Assembly: GCA_905182995.1 (NCBI GenBank)
Contig: CAJJDP010000020.1
Coordinates: 3,453-67,452, forward strand
Length of the DNA: 64,000 bases
Source of the DNA: Paramecium octaurelia
Lineage: Eukaryota; Ciliophora; Oligohymenophorea; Peniculida; Parameciidae
Direction: 5' to 3'
The position numbers and the translations under genes are program-made. The notes under the pieces are model-generated. The model was not told the origin of the DNA. It saw only the letters and a program-made list of their open reading frames with translations, and did not search any database. This document shows, one piece after another, positions 48,313 to 60,326 of the stretch. Numbering within the stretch: position 1 is the stretch's first letter; each line of letters opens with the position of its first letter.

Positions 48313-49987
48313 ATGATTCGTAATATTTTGAAATTGGGATTCTCAACAGCAACGCTAAATGAGGAGCCAAAAAGCAGATTCAGCTTGTTCAAACTGATTG
48401 TTGGAGCTGCCATTGGAGTTTACGGATTCGATTAGGGCAGGAAATATCGGGAATATTTCACTAACACTTTCCTTACTAAAGAATAAATCAATGAATTGGT
48501 GATAAAAAATATAACCAAATCCAAAGATCAGCAACTAATAGCCCATCCGATTAATAGAATTAACAATATCAAGAATAAGGAAAAGGTAGTCATTGTTGGA
48601 GGAGGTAATATTGAAATTTACAATTAGGAATAATTGGAATCTCACAAGCATTAAAATTATTAAGGATGGGATATAATGTGACTGTCATTGAATAAGCTAA
48701 TACAGTTGCATCAGAGTGCAGTGCCTTCAATGGAAATGTGTTTAATCCCATGTACTTTTTACCATTAGTCACGAGAGTAAACACAAATCTAATTAAACAT
48801 TAGGATAATTTAATCTATATGATCAAAAACATATTTGAGAAACCAGAGTTAACTACAGTCAGATTCAACATGAATGCTTTCTTAGAAACTAATTTTATTT
48901 AGTGGGGAATTAATAGTTTACTATTGAGTATGACAGAGTATTCACATCAAATATACAATTAGCCATGCTTAAATTGAGAATTCTAGAAAACAATTGAAAA
49001 TTGGATCCTTGACTTTGCAGGACATTGAAAAGCTAAGACCCTCAGGATTATTTAAAGGCCATTTAGTGGCAAAGGGATAATTAGGGTTTTTTGCCTCGGA
49101 TTAAAAAGTTGAAGCCTATAGAGATAGGTTGGTGTTGTTGGGAATTCCTCATATCAAAGTGGATTCCTTTGATCAAATCGAGAAATTCACGAGGTCAGAT
49201 CTAAAAACTGAAGAAAATCTGAAACTCTTCAATAGATTTAAAAAAGCATTGATTTTAGTTACTGAATCCAATTTGGAAACCAGAGAATTAACATAAACAA
49301 TGCTCAAGTATTGTTAAGAGAACTTTCCAAATCAATTCGCAATTGCATTTTAGACTTCTGCTTAAAATTTTGTATTAGATGGAGACAAAAATGTTAAAGG
49401 AATTCAAACTAATAAAGGGTATATATGCATAGAATAATTATTGTAGTATCGTATTGGGAGATAGTTTTGTTATATGTTTAGCACACAAAAGCAAATAACT
49501 AGCACATAAATTAAAATTAAATCTACCTATTGTACCTGCAAAAGGTTGGGCCATGGGTAGAACTGCCCCTTAAAATTTCAATTAGACTTTAGTTAAGGAA
49601 TTCACTTTGAATACTCCCAACTATTTTGCTACAAATCTAAATGGGCATTTAAGATTGGCAGGCTGTGCAGAGGTTTGCAATGATACTCCATCGACTGATG
49701 CAAGTAGTGAATGGGGAGCTATTTAAATATTAAATAGGTTCAATGAGCAAAATGGATTTGACTTTAAAATGAGTGATTTTACTGTTAGAAGTTGTTTCAG
49801 ACCACTAACACCAGATGATGTTGCAATAATTAGTGAAGTCCCAGGGTTCAAAAATGTATTCATAAATGCTGGTCATGGGTCAAGAGGTATGAGTTACTGC
49901 TTTGGGGCAGCAGATATCATGAGCTAGGTTATGGAAGGATCCAAAGAATTTGAAGATTACAGTGTGAAGAGGTATTATTTTATATGA
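48313..49987 (+). CDS. FAD-dependent oxidoreductase, D-amino-acid dehydrogenase type
   Basis: Introns 48605-48627, 48938-48962 and 49419-49446 give 532 residues. The N-terminus (MIRNILKLGFSTATLN) looks mitochondrial, followed by a hydrophobic FKLIVGAAIGVYGF. The dinucleotide-binding fold reads VVIVGGGIIGISQALKLLRM with GxGxxG and acidic end VIEQ. Later motifs: CSAFNGNVFNP, QTNKGIVLGDSFVICLA, LNLPIVPAKGWAMGRTA, LNGHLRLAGCAEV and the C-terminal FINAGHGSRGMSYCFGAAD, the second FAD contact of the DAO/DadA family. Members oxidise amino acids or related amines with FAD; substrate not determined. The GHGSRGM replaces the usual GHGxxGW of DadA. The end after 49987 is AT-rich with no further exon. Confidence 0.85.
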
Positions 49988-50012
49988 TTTATTAATAAAT
50001 ATTCGTTAAATT

Positions 50013-50499
50013 ATGCAAAAAAAGAAAGGCCATTCCAAGAATCTATCAAAGCAAGCCATTGATTTAATTAATTACTACAATAACTTAAGGACATCGATTA
50101 CTAATGAATTTGCAATGATGAATTTAAATAAAAAAATGTCAATATACATTGCTGATCAACGTAATTAATTTTGCAATTCTAATAGCCATTGCTGAAGAAG
50201 ATGTTGAGGATTCTCCAATTGGACTAAAAAGGAATTGCTCCAAGACAGAACATGTTAATATCAATATTTATTCATAACCATACGATTTAGATGAAGAATT
50301 ATAATAAGATGTAAAATAGTTAAAACAAACTTTGAATTAAAGTATTTATCAAAGATAACTATTAGGAATAACTTAATTAAAAAGCATAATAAATCAATCG
50401 GAAAAAATGAAGAGTATGAAAAATTAAAATAATAAAGAAAATTAATGTTAAAATAATCAAAATCTTGTCAACAAAACATCCACCAAAAAAAGAGTTTGA
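50013..50499 (+). CDS. Small unknown protein, 153 residues
   Basis: One intron (50161-50185, 25 nt) gives 153 residues starting MQKKKGHSKNLSKQAIDLIN. The first 50 residues are a basic helix (LRTSITNEFAMMNLNKKMSI), then an acidic stretch AEEDVEDSPIGLKRN and a Gln/Asn-rich tail ending KTSTKKRV. The ATG is 25 bp after the stop of the flavoprotein on the same strand, so a separate promoter would be very short. Function unknown. Confidence 0.55.
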
Positions 50500-51288
50500 A
50501 AAAAAAAAATAATTGTTTCAATTTAATTATAGAAGTCATTTTTAATTAAAGAAATCCTCATAAACTATATAAATATAATAAACTTAAGAATCTCAACCAT
50601 CATAATCAAAATTATTAGCTTTATATTTTCATTTTAAATTTCTTTTGACAATCATGACTAATTTATTGAGGTTTTCTCTTAATATTAAGATTTAATTATG
50701 ATAAATATTATTTATAATAAAAAAGATCTAATCATCACATTCATTCCAATTTTTAATTTATAAATCTAAATAAATAAATTAAATATGATACCATTCTTGA
50801 AGAAATAGTCTTTCTAATTAAATTACTGAAATAATAACTTGAGATATAATTATAGATTTTGGTTAGTTTTTAATTTTTTCCATTATGAATTATAAATAAC
50901 GAAGTAAGGAATAATTTCTGATGTCAAATACGAAAAGTCTATATAGAAGGTAATACTAGGAATTATTTTAAGCTTCTATAATTAATCCACTTAAGGTTTC
51001 TTTAATTAAATAAACTTGGCTTGTCTTAACCAATTATATCAGTATATTTTATATAAATTAAGTTAAGAAATAAAAAAAGCATTTTAAAAAAATATAATTA
51101 TTTAACTTAAATAATCACTTAATTATCCTTGCTAAAATGAGAATATAAATGAAAAACTTGACAATTATTAATTCAATTAACATTATAATTTGATTAAATT
51201 ATTTGTAACAGTTTATAATTATCTCTAGTTAAATTTAACTTATTAGCTTTGAATTGCATTATATCAAAACATTCAGTTTTTAATTATA
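50500..51288. other. AT-rich spacer
   Basis: 789 bp with very low G+C, upstream of the membrane protein gene at 51289. No gene, RNA or repeat recognised. Confidence 0.5.
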
Positions 51289-52770
51289 ATGAAATTTTTT
51301 AATGACCTCAAATGGAAGTTTGAGGAAAAAGATTTGGAAGAGAAATATTAGATAGATAAAGCAAAAGGAATAAAGAAGCCTGTCTTTTAATGTATACTTT
51401 TGCTTTCTTTCTGTTCTAATGTCACAGTATTAGCACTACATTTTTTTGTTTAACCTACAGAAACTTGGTATATTAATGCCATCCTAACTGGACTGACAAT
51501 AATCTAACTTATATTCATACTCGTACTCAAACAGCTCCAATATATATAAATTGGATTGACTTTCAGCAGTATTACTATAGGAATTTTATAACTCAATGTT
51601 GACCCTTTAAATACAACTTCATCTGAATATTATGTCTATGGCTGCATATTTACATAATTTCAGGCAGTTTTATTTATGATCTCTAATTTAAACCACGCAT
51701 TTTTTTAAGTTATTTGCAGTCTGGCAATCAGAACTTCAATTACAACATTTTATTCAAAAAGACCAGACTATCTATCTATAATTGTCGGTATTTTTGGCTG
51801 CTTTTTAATTGTTATTACTATATTTGTAAATGATAAAAACTCTAGAAGATATTTTATTTAAAATTTGAAAGAAAACAATCTAAAAAAATTAGGAAACTTT
51901 TTGATAAACAAACCATATCTTAAAATATAATTTAATGAAGATCAATAAATTTTTTAATTACTTAGTCAAAGTCGGATCAACAAGTTTCCAGGATATAATT
52001 CAGAGCTATGTGATGGTTGTAACTCAAGACAAATCTTAAGAAATTACAAATCAGATATAGGATGGCTAGAGTAGATTTTATTAAGTTAGCCCTAATTGAC
52101 TAAGTAAGGTTGTACATTAATAGTAAAGTGTGAAAAAATTAGATTCATAATTAAGGTTTGTGTTATCGACCCTTAATAACACTAATATTTAATTTTATTT
52201 TAAGAATATCTATAGACAGTTGTAAAGGTCTTGGAATAGGAGAAAGAACAAATTAAATTAAAAGATTTCTTAAATTAAAATTAAATATTTTATCATCAAA
52301 AGGTATTTAACCTAGGGGCATTTAGTGTATTATTCTTAAATAAATAAGTTCTTAAGAAAATTGAATTCAAAAAACTTTTATAAAAAATAATAAGAATTTA
52401 CTAAAGTAAATTTTTCCCAAATATTCAAATCGAAATCTAAGCTAAAGAAGCATAAATTTATATTTGTTCTTATTTACATTAATTAAGAATCTTCTTAATT
52501 TAAATATTTGAAATAATTTCAGAAATCACTTTAAAGGATTCAGAAAAAGTAGTTGTTCACATAAACCAACATCTCAATAATATTGAGGTGAAGTTAGAGG
52601 GATTAAATCAATAGCTTTTTAAATAATAATACATTTAAAATTATTTTATAAGGAAAATTTAAAGTTTATTATTGGAAAGTAGTTAATTTAATGGAAATGA
52701 CTCAACTTTTTTACTAATTAATTATCCATTGGGGACATTCTATTAAAAATTAAGTGAAACTAATTATTGA
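51289..52770 (+). CDS. Multipass membrane protein, histidine-kinase-like relative
   Basis: Uninterrupted 493-residue frame; a 25-nt intron at its very end (GTGAAACTAATTATTG...) could instead extend it to 52855. Six hydrophobic segments lie in the first ~200 residues (CILLLSFCSNVTVLALHFFV, INAILTGLTIIQLIFILVL, IGLTFSSITIGILQL, GCIFTQFQAVLFMI, VICSLAIRTSITTFY, LSIIVGIFGCFLIVITIFV). The cytosolic part has helices like a dimerisation region and a poorly conserved ATPase-like region (LRIFLIQIFEIISEITLKD, then VVVHINQHLNNIEVKLEG). Order and spacing match the gene at 22038-23638. Catalytic boxes are not intact, so I treat it as a degenerate histidine-kinase-like membrane protein. Function inferred only. 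Confidence 0.6.
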
Positions 52771-53442
52771 AACACCAGTAAGATCATCAAAAAAGGGAAA
52801 AATAATATAAATTTTTTAATTATTTCTATTACAATTTAATATAATTAAAATTTGATTAATAATATATAGTTTAATTTTGAAAAGACTAACATCTAGAATG
52901 CTGAACATATTCTAATTTTAATTAAATTATCAGAATATTTAATATAAATAAATTATAAATAGAATTTAATTAATAATCCCTTTGGATTCCAATTATTATT
53001 TGTTAGTATATAAATATATCTATATTTAATCATTGTCTTTTAGACTTTGGGATTATAGAATTGGAAGTTTATGGTGCATTTTATGAAGAAATATATTGGC
53101 TTAAATATTTTTGAAAATTAGAATTTATTATTATTAAACGATTTTGTCAATAAGAATTAGATGAAGGTTAAATAGTTGATATAATGTTCGGAAAAAAATG
53201 AAGGATGTGTTGTTTAAAATTCCTTTATCTATTAAATTATATTAAGTGTCTAAGAGTCATAAATTTTAGGCCGATTTTCAAAAATCAAAATAAGGATTTG
53301 AAATACATGATTGGATTGCAATGTATAGAGGTAAGGGTTTAGGAAAATAAAGATAAATAAGTTTGATAAAGATGGGAAATGGAACTATGATATTTCCAAA
53401 AAGGATTTGAATGAATAGATTTAAGTTAATATAATTTATATA
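52771..53442. other. Unresolved coding-like region
   Basis: Between the membrane protein and the phosphatase gene, plus-strand pieces look protein-like but do not join: QADFQKSKQGFEIHDWIAMY in one frame and INKFDKDGKWNYDISKKDLN, after a possible 22-nt intron, in another. The second piece runs in frame into the phosphatase start, so the latter gene may begin near 53187. A decayed end of the membrane protein gene is the other explanation. Confidence 0.35.
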
Positions 53443-54818
53443 ATGAAATAATAATAACCACTAAAAGGAATACCAAATATCAGATCACAATATTATGTTG
53501 CTGCCTAGGCTTTGAATTCTTAATTATCTTCTAAGATTAGCAAGACCAAGTCAAGTTATATAGATGATTCAAACAAAAGTAAATATCAAAATCAAAGTCA
53601 TTAGTCAAAGATTACTCTTATTTTTAATTATCTACTCAGAAAACCTAGCCAAAAAGCACAGCCAAGAGAGTAAATGTAAGCCTAGATTAACCAAAACCAG
53701 ATGATTCAACAGTGTTACCTCCTTTAAGAAAAGAAATATTGAGATCAAGATAATCGTAACCTACTGTGACCAAAAGTAAATAACAACAAAGAAATAATTC
53801 ACCTTTACTTCCATTAGAGAGCATTCCTGTAATAGAACCATCAAAAATTTCGCAAAAAAATATCGGGATCGTATCAGCCTATGCAGCAAATACTCACTAA
53901 GGTCTAGTTAGATAATATAACGAAGACCGAGTTTCTATTATTTTAAATTTAATGAGACCAAATTCGAATACAAGTTAAGGATATTGGCCTCAGAGTTCAT
54001 TTTTTGCAGTTTATGATGGTCATGGAGGACCATAGTGTGCAGACTTCATGAGAGACAATTTGCATTAATATGTAAAATTAATGATATGCAATAGATTATT
54101 AAAGAGGATTGCTTTCCCAATAATCCTAAGCTTGCAATTGAAAGAGGAGTCTCAAAGGCTGAGAAAACCTATTTGGAAATGGCCGATCAGAAAGTGTTAG
54201 ATAAATCTGGTTGTTGTGCAGTATTTGCACTGTTTGTAGACAACAATTGCTATGTGGCAAATATAGGGGATTCAAGGGCAGTCATTTCCTAAGGTGGAAA
54301 AGGGAAATCGATTACCGTTGATCATAAGCCTTCAACTCAAGAGGAACAATAAAGAATTAGTAAATTTGGGGGATAAATTTATTAAACTTAACTTTAATAA
54401 TTAAACGGTGAAATATAATTGGGACCACATAGAGTTTTGCCAGGGAGATTGGCTGTTTCAAGAACATTTGGAGATGCTGAGGCTAAATTGACTAAGTATG
54501 GAGGGATTCCTAATGTAATTTCAGCAGAACCAGATATATTTTAGTTATAAATTACAGATTAAGATTTCTTGATTTTAGCATGTAATTTTTTCATTTGATT
54601 AAGGTGATGGTATATATGATAAAATGAGTAGTGAGGAAGTTATTCAATGCGCTTGGAATGTGCAAACATCGAATATTCATATTTTCGGGGGCAAGGCTGT
54701 AGAAGCCATAATGAGATTGTCATTATAGAGAAAAACCTTCGATAATATCACAGCTGTATTTATTGGTTTTCCTTAACTAGAGAAAAAGTTAAAAAATAAA
54801 TCATAAATTTAACAATGA
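53443..54818 (+). CDS. PP2C-type protein serine/threonine phosphatase
   Basis: Introns 53579-53604, 54072-54094 and 54582-54603 give 434 residues. The N-terminal ~115 residues are polar and low complexity. The PP2C domain follows: NTHQGLVRQYNEDRVSI with metal-binding Glu-Asp, FFAVYDGHGGPQCADF, SGCCAVFALFVDNNCYVANI with GDSRAVIS, TVDHKPSTQEEQQRI, HRVLPGRLAVSRTFGDAEAK, DFLILACDGIYDKMSSEEV and DNITAVFIGF. All metal-ligand Asp motifs (ED, DGHGG, GD, DGxxD, DN) are present, so it should be an active Mn/Mg phosphatase. The usual S..GST is SGCCA here. Stop is 9 bp from the stop of the convergent K+ channel. Confidence 0.92.
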
Positions 54819-54827
54819 TACTGTATT

Positions 54828-56746
54828 TCAATCCATTATCTTTTGTTACATATTTTAATCTTTATATTTATCAATATACTTTGGTTTGAGTTCAGTTTTT
54901 AAACGAAATCGTTTTACATTATTACTCTTTTGATGGTTTTCTCGAATTAAGAACTTCAAGTTCTTTTTAATAATCATTAAGCTATATCGATAAATGGTTT
55001 TTAAGCGATATTATTATAAGACTTCATTGATATTCCACTCTGGGTCAAAATATTCGTAATTTTTGATTTCATCAATGTCAAAATTTTAGGTCATAGTTTG
55101 ATGCACATCTACTTACTGAGCAATCGCTTAAGATTTAATTTTCCTTGCTTGCATCATTTAGTAGTATTCAATTAAGAATTGATTATACATAGTCCTTTGC
55201 TTCTAATTCCTTGTTCTTAAGAATTTGACTTTAGGTCTTCTTAATCTTAAAGATATGTAGTGAAATTATGAGCAAAATTTAATGACATGCCCTTTCCGAT
55301 TGCAACCGTAACATTTGATATCTAAATCAAGAAAGTCATTATTTTCTAGTCTTTGTTTTATCATGTGAAACTTTTAGAATTGCTCATAATTCAACTGCTA
55401 TAAAAATTATTGTCTAGACAATTTGACTAAATTCGTTGTTTCGGTTGTAATGAGTTCGGCCGTTCTTGGAATATTGGAGAAGAAATTAACAATTCCAAAA
55501 CATTATTCGGCATATTCAAGATGCACATTATTAGCCATGACTGAGACTTTACCTTGAACAATATAAAAGATATGGTTCTGATCTTCGATTTTGGTTTCTG
55601 GAGAGAGAACTTAAAATAGCAAATGGAAATACTATATTCATTAAGTTTGATGGCTCTAGACATTGTGACTGGAAGTGCTTTAAAGAATCTTAAGTTCATT
55701 TGAGTGATGACTTGATTTCTTAATTCTTCAGAGAGATCACAGATTACAAGTGAGGATCTTACCTCATAATCATTTTCGACTACCCATTCTAAATAATTTT
55801 GAATTTTATGTCTTAATTGGCCCGAGCAACCATGGGTTTTAGTATATTTGTTGATGATTTATTGTTTAACAATCAATTCCGTCAATTAGGGATCTTGATA
55901 TTGAAAGATAGATATCATGCTGTTGGCTGTGTATCCAAACACACCTGAAGCCAAAATCATTGCGAAAATAGTGTAAATCTATTCTTCTGCAGTGTATGGA
56001 TGAACATCTCCATAGCCAACGGTGATCATTGTTGTAATTCTTAAAAATCATTTTTCATATTATACGTGAAATAAAAGGATGTTAAGTAATCATAATCATC
56101 TTGATTTGTCAAATTAAAAATACATGCACTCCAATGAGCTATAACTACAATTATAAATGTTAATTTGATGAATTCCATAAAGGATGAGAAACCATTCCCG
56201 AGAAATGTCTCCAATCTTCTGATCAAGAGCTTCAATTTAAAGGCTTTAATCATTTTTATTACTTTAAGAAACTTGAAGAATCTCAACATTCTAATCATTT
56301 GCACGTTGCCTCCCTATCATAATCCTGATACTTACTTCAACAAAATAATCATATGGCAATGAGCTTATTAGATCCAGCCAAAACCAGAATTTCAGATAAT
56401 TGCATATGATGCTTGATCTCTTTAACACTATTTTACCGTCTATATAGATAGCACAATTGAATTGAATGAGAATATCCACTAAGAAGAAATCATCCATAAT
56501 TTCCATGAACAAAGATGTTCTCTCATCATCAATCTCGAAGGATAGCATAAGAGGTATAATCATCATTTGAATTACTATAAATAACATCGAGATGATATCC
56601 CAAACTAGTCTAAAAGGATGGTTGGGTTACCAAGGAGGAGGAATGAGAGTTGTTTTAACTTTTTGTTTTGTTTCTGTTTCGTTTTTTCTCAGAAACGTAT
56701 GAAAGTCATGAGTGTAATCTTCCCTTAATTATTTTTCAATATTCAT
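54828..56746 (-). CDS. Cyclic-nucleotide-binding-domain K+ channel, short form, CCHC knuckle
   Basis: Introns 56314-56335, 56040-56065 and 55610-55632 give 615 residues. S1 WDIISMLFIVIQMMIIPLML, S2 IMDDFFLVDILIQFNCAIYI, S3 FWFWLDLISSLPYDYF, S4 VQMIRMLRFFKFLKVIKMIK, S5 FIIVVIAHWSACIF and filter TTMITVGYGDVHP, then S6, C-linker and cNMP domain (ALPVTMSRAIKLNEYILSP, NHIFYIVQGKVSVMA, ECFGIVNFFSN in the form EQCFGIVNFFSN). A CCHC knuckle CYGCNRKGHVIKFC (55272-55313) follows the domain, as in the channel at 27983-31304. Some cNMP-contact residues (FGE, RxT) are altered (FGI, PRTAEL kept), so ligand binding may be weak. K+ channel of the ciliate EAG/CNG-like family. Confidence 0.9.
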
Positions 56747-56779
56747 AATAATAAAATAGTTTAAAAAGCACAATTTATG

Positions 56780-57800
56780 AATAAAATAGCATCAAAACAA
56801 AGCAATAACATTAATTTAATTTTCATCCTTTCCAATTTGATCAATCTATATCACAGTCTACTTTACCCAACTGATATTGCACAGCATCCCTAGCTAAGGT
56901 TAATGAGTAACAGTTGACTACTAATAAGGCATTAATATTCCTAATTTAAAAGAATATGATTTAGATGATGTCAGGAATAGTATATCGAACAGAATTTCAT
57001 AAAATAGAGGGTTAATTAGTTGCTAAAAATTGGTTTGAAGAATAATTAATGTTGGCCTTGGCTTATGGTGAACTCATCTTATAGCATTTTTAGATTTGAC
57101 TTCATATTTATGGTAACTATTATTTATTATCCTTTTAATGTATTTTAGTTAAAGAAGGCAGGGGATTGCTTTCATTTGAATTAGAACTTAAATACAATAT
57201 ACAGATGTTAAGAAATGTTTTTAATTAGCCTTGATTCTACTTAAATAATTGTTTCTGCTTCTGAATTAATTGTTTGTGAAAGATTATTTCAAAAAACTTG
57301 ACATTATTTCATAAACTTTTTAATATGCATTTAAGTCTAAATACATTTCCCCTTGATAAGAACATGAACCCCGAACTTTGTTCCTCTAATGCTTTTAAAT
57401 GAACAGCATCTCAGGCTTAATTCATACCATAACCAAGATATGAACTCGCCTTTAAATTAATGTTAAAGTCATTATGCTTGCCTGATTCATATTAGTTATA
57501 ATCATCATTTTTGAGTGCATTCAAAATGAGGATTCTTTTACTCAAAGGTAATTAAATCCCATCAGCATTCCCAATATACATTAAATCATAACCAAAGATG
57601 CGATGTCATCTATGAGTGCAGCTGACATTTTCATCCAACAAGTAATTATTAAAAGATCCAAAATCAACTCTCAAACTCAACAACTTTGTAAATTTCAGTT
57701 CTCTTTCTATTCCTATTTCCTCTTAGAATAGAATTAATCCATTTTTCAACCCTTATTCAAGTGCTTTATTATTTTTATAGCATAAATAGTAATATTATGA
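56780..57800 (-). pseudogene. Decayed minus-strand gene, unknown family
   Basis: From ~57800 down to ~57310 one minus-strand frame reads as good protein: LKFTKLLSLRVDFGSFNNYL, HRIFGYDLMYIGNADGIQLP, FNINLKASSYLGYGMNQA and KALEEQSSGFMFLSRGNVF. It is broken by TGA at 57606-57608, 57411-57413 and 57309-57311. In the first two the context suggests Trp codons (TGG changed to TGA). Below 57300 the coding signal shifts frame (for example YSFKLGILMPYQQSTV and IDQIGKDENQINVIALF near 56800-56950). No start or complete gene can be built. Family unknown. Confidence 0.5.
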
Positions 57801-57858
57801 ATTTATTAATGTTTTAGTTTTATTAATTTATTTATACAAGGCTTATTTTGTCAATAAA

Positions 57859-58450
57859 ATGTACTAATTTAGATCTTCCATATATTATGAACCAAGTGAT
57901 AGTGGCAGTGTCAAGTCGGTTTAGGTGGGAAATGCCAAATAAGATTAAGTTAGATATCTCACAGATCAATTATAAGCAGTGATTATGTTTAACGAAAAGC
58001 TTGAAAAAGAAATTAATACCTTAAAACAATAAAATTAACAATTAAAATAATCAGTTGTGGATAAAGATAGGTTAATTTAAGAAGCACAAGAATCCTCATA
58101 AAAAACCATTAGTAAATTGCAGTAATATAATTGTTTTTACTTTTAGTGTTCTATTATCAGAAAACAAAAAATTGTAAGAAATTGTGATTTCTACAAATAA
58201 AAACTTAAAAACTTCTAACAGCAAAGTTCAATAACTTTAACAAGAAAATAATGTTTTAAAATAAACAATGCAATAATAAGAAGAATACCATGTAGAGGAA
58301 ATGAAAAAAAGAGCCAATGAGCTTGAGGAACATTATCAGCTGATGTAAAACATTGTTTCTGATCTAACATCATAAGTTTCATAATTATGTGAAGAAAAAT
58401 AAAGATTGTAAAATGAATTAGACGAAAAAAATAAATTACAACCAAAATGA
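57859..58450 (+). CDS. Coiled-coil protein, 188 residues
   Basis: One intron (58122-58146, 25 nt) gives 188 residues starting MYQFRSSIYYEPSDSGSVKS. From residue ~40 almost all is coiled coil (QAVIMFNEKLEKEINTLKQQ, QQLQQENNVLKQTMQQQEEY, LCEEKQRLQNELDEKN). After the TGA at 58448 the same frame continues for ~45 codons with coding-like sequence (SSEITKEIEQKNINLNLYS), so the stop could be recent or the model incomplete. Function unknown. Confidence 0.6.
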
Positions 58451-58772
58451 ATGTTTATTATTTTGATAAAATTGATTAAAAATTAATAATAGTGTTTTTA
58501 ATCTTCCGAAATAACTAAAGAAATTGAGTAAAAAAACATAAATTTAAATTTATATTCCTGTAAACCAGAATTGTTACAAGATGTCTGAATTTAATCAAAT
58601 ATATAAATGAAAGTTGATAACTAATTTTCCAATTCCTTTTTATTCTATTCATCTCATAATAGAATTATAATTAATTTTAGTCCTGATCTAATATATACAA
58701 CAATATGCAAAATAAAATTTGAAATAAATAAGAATACAAGCAAAGCTGCTTCAAAATTATCACAATTTTCAT

Positions 58773-60254
58773 TCATTGCAAATAATAATCTAATTTTCTA
58801 TCAAGTTCCCTAATATTATTTAAATTAGTTAAATTCAATATTCTTTTAAGTTTATCTACTATTCTTAAATACACCTCTTAATCCACTATTAAACAAGCTC
58901 CTTTATGATTCAATTCACCTTTATTACATCTAAAATATTTGCATAATGTAAAAACTATATCCTTAAATTACAAATTAAATCTTACTTCATTTAATTATGC
59001 TTATTTTTTATGCTCTAAATAAGATTGCAAAATCTATTTGATAAATTTCCAAACTTCCTTTAAACTTGGATCTGATTAGCAAAAGTAATCTTGAGGAGCA
59101 CATTAAATAACAAGATCTTTTAAACATCTAATAAACTTTTCGTTCTCTTTAAATTATTATTTTAGTGATTTCACTCCTTCGATTACCTCTTGATTTAAAA
59201 GACTAAAGCTTGAATTGATATTTTTGCTATCAATAGTTAAGTTAAGTTCATCTGCTAACTATTTAAAAGTTTTTTCAAATTGTGTTAAATCGCACTTCTC
59301 AATTACAGAAATCTAATTGTTATTAATTGATAGATTATTAAATTCAAGATTCTATTTGAGTTCATGCAGTTACTGTCTAAATTAATCTACTTTAGCCAAT
59401 AAGGCTTTATTTTCTCGTTCAAGTTATTAACATGAACACTCCTTTTTAGAGATAAAGTTTTAAGGGGTTGCTAGAAAAGTATAGATTCACTTCTTACAAT
59501 TAATAAGATGCTTTTCTTGTCTTGAGTCTGCTATTTTTCTAATATCTTTTTGCCTTTTTTTCAGAGACATTACTTCTTTATTTTTTTATTAGATCTCCTA
59601 TCTACACTCCTATAATTATTATTCATAGATTTCGATTTATCTAACTTGCTATTAAATAATCTTATTTTTCTCATTTCTCAATAAATCAATTTATTAAGTC
59701 ATATTTTTCAAAGTGTTTGTTAATTATTTTTAGAGTTCATCGATTAAACCATCTTTGGCTTCTATTTTTTATTACAATTCGCTGTAAACTTTGCAAGGAG
59801 ACGTTTACGATTGCATCGAGAGTTCAGTTACTTTTGAAAGATCCACACATTCTTACAATTCATTAATGACACTACTAAATAGTTAGATGATTAGAAATTA
59901 CTTTTAAGATTTCCTTGTAACAACAGTATCGCAACTTTCAAATCTGAATTTAGGTGATAAAAATCCAGGATCATTTTCTTTTTATGAAATACTATGTTAT
60001 CGTTTAGTTTTTAAAGGCTATATTTAAGACTAATCTGCATTAATTCCGAAAGTATTTAAAGCTTTTGTGAAATAATCATGTTCATAAGATTTAGATCGTA
60101 TGTGACCAGGTATAGATTCAATTTTATTACTTTGAGATTCATAGTTTTACAGAACATTAATTTCTGGTTATTTGGTGTTATATTGAAATTGCTTCTTTTT
60201 CTAAGGAACATGTTTGAATCTATTGTCGCAATCTGTTTAGTATTGGACTTTCAT
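58773..60254 (-). CDS. Long coiled-coil protein, 467 residues
   Basis: Introns 59875-59901 (27 nt), 59471-59497 (27 nt) and 58962-58985 (24 nt) give 467 residues. The first ~100 are polar (MKVQYQTDCDNRFKHVPQKK). From ~130 coiled coil (AKDGLIDELQKQLTNTLKNM, QQLQECRQEIQQKNKEVMSL, QLERENKALLAKVDQFRQQL), then a mixed helical C-terminus (SDPSLKEVWKFIKQILQSYL, CKYFRCNKGEL) ending DYYLQ. Two introns are multiples of three without a stop; they are called by their consensus ends. No known domain; a basal-body or cytoskeletal role is possible but not shown. Confidence 0.65.
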
Positions 60255-60326
60255 ATTTTGTATTTATTTCAAATTTATTTTACAAAAATTTGATCAACTG
60301 ATATTATATTATTTTTTATTTAATAT

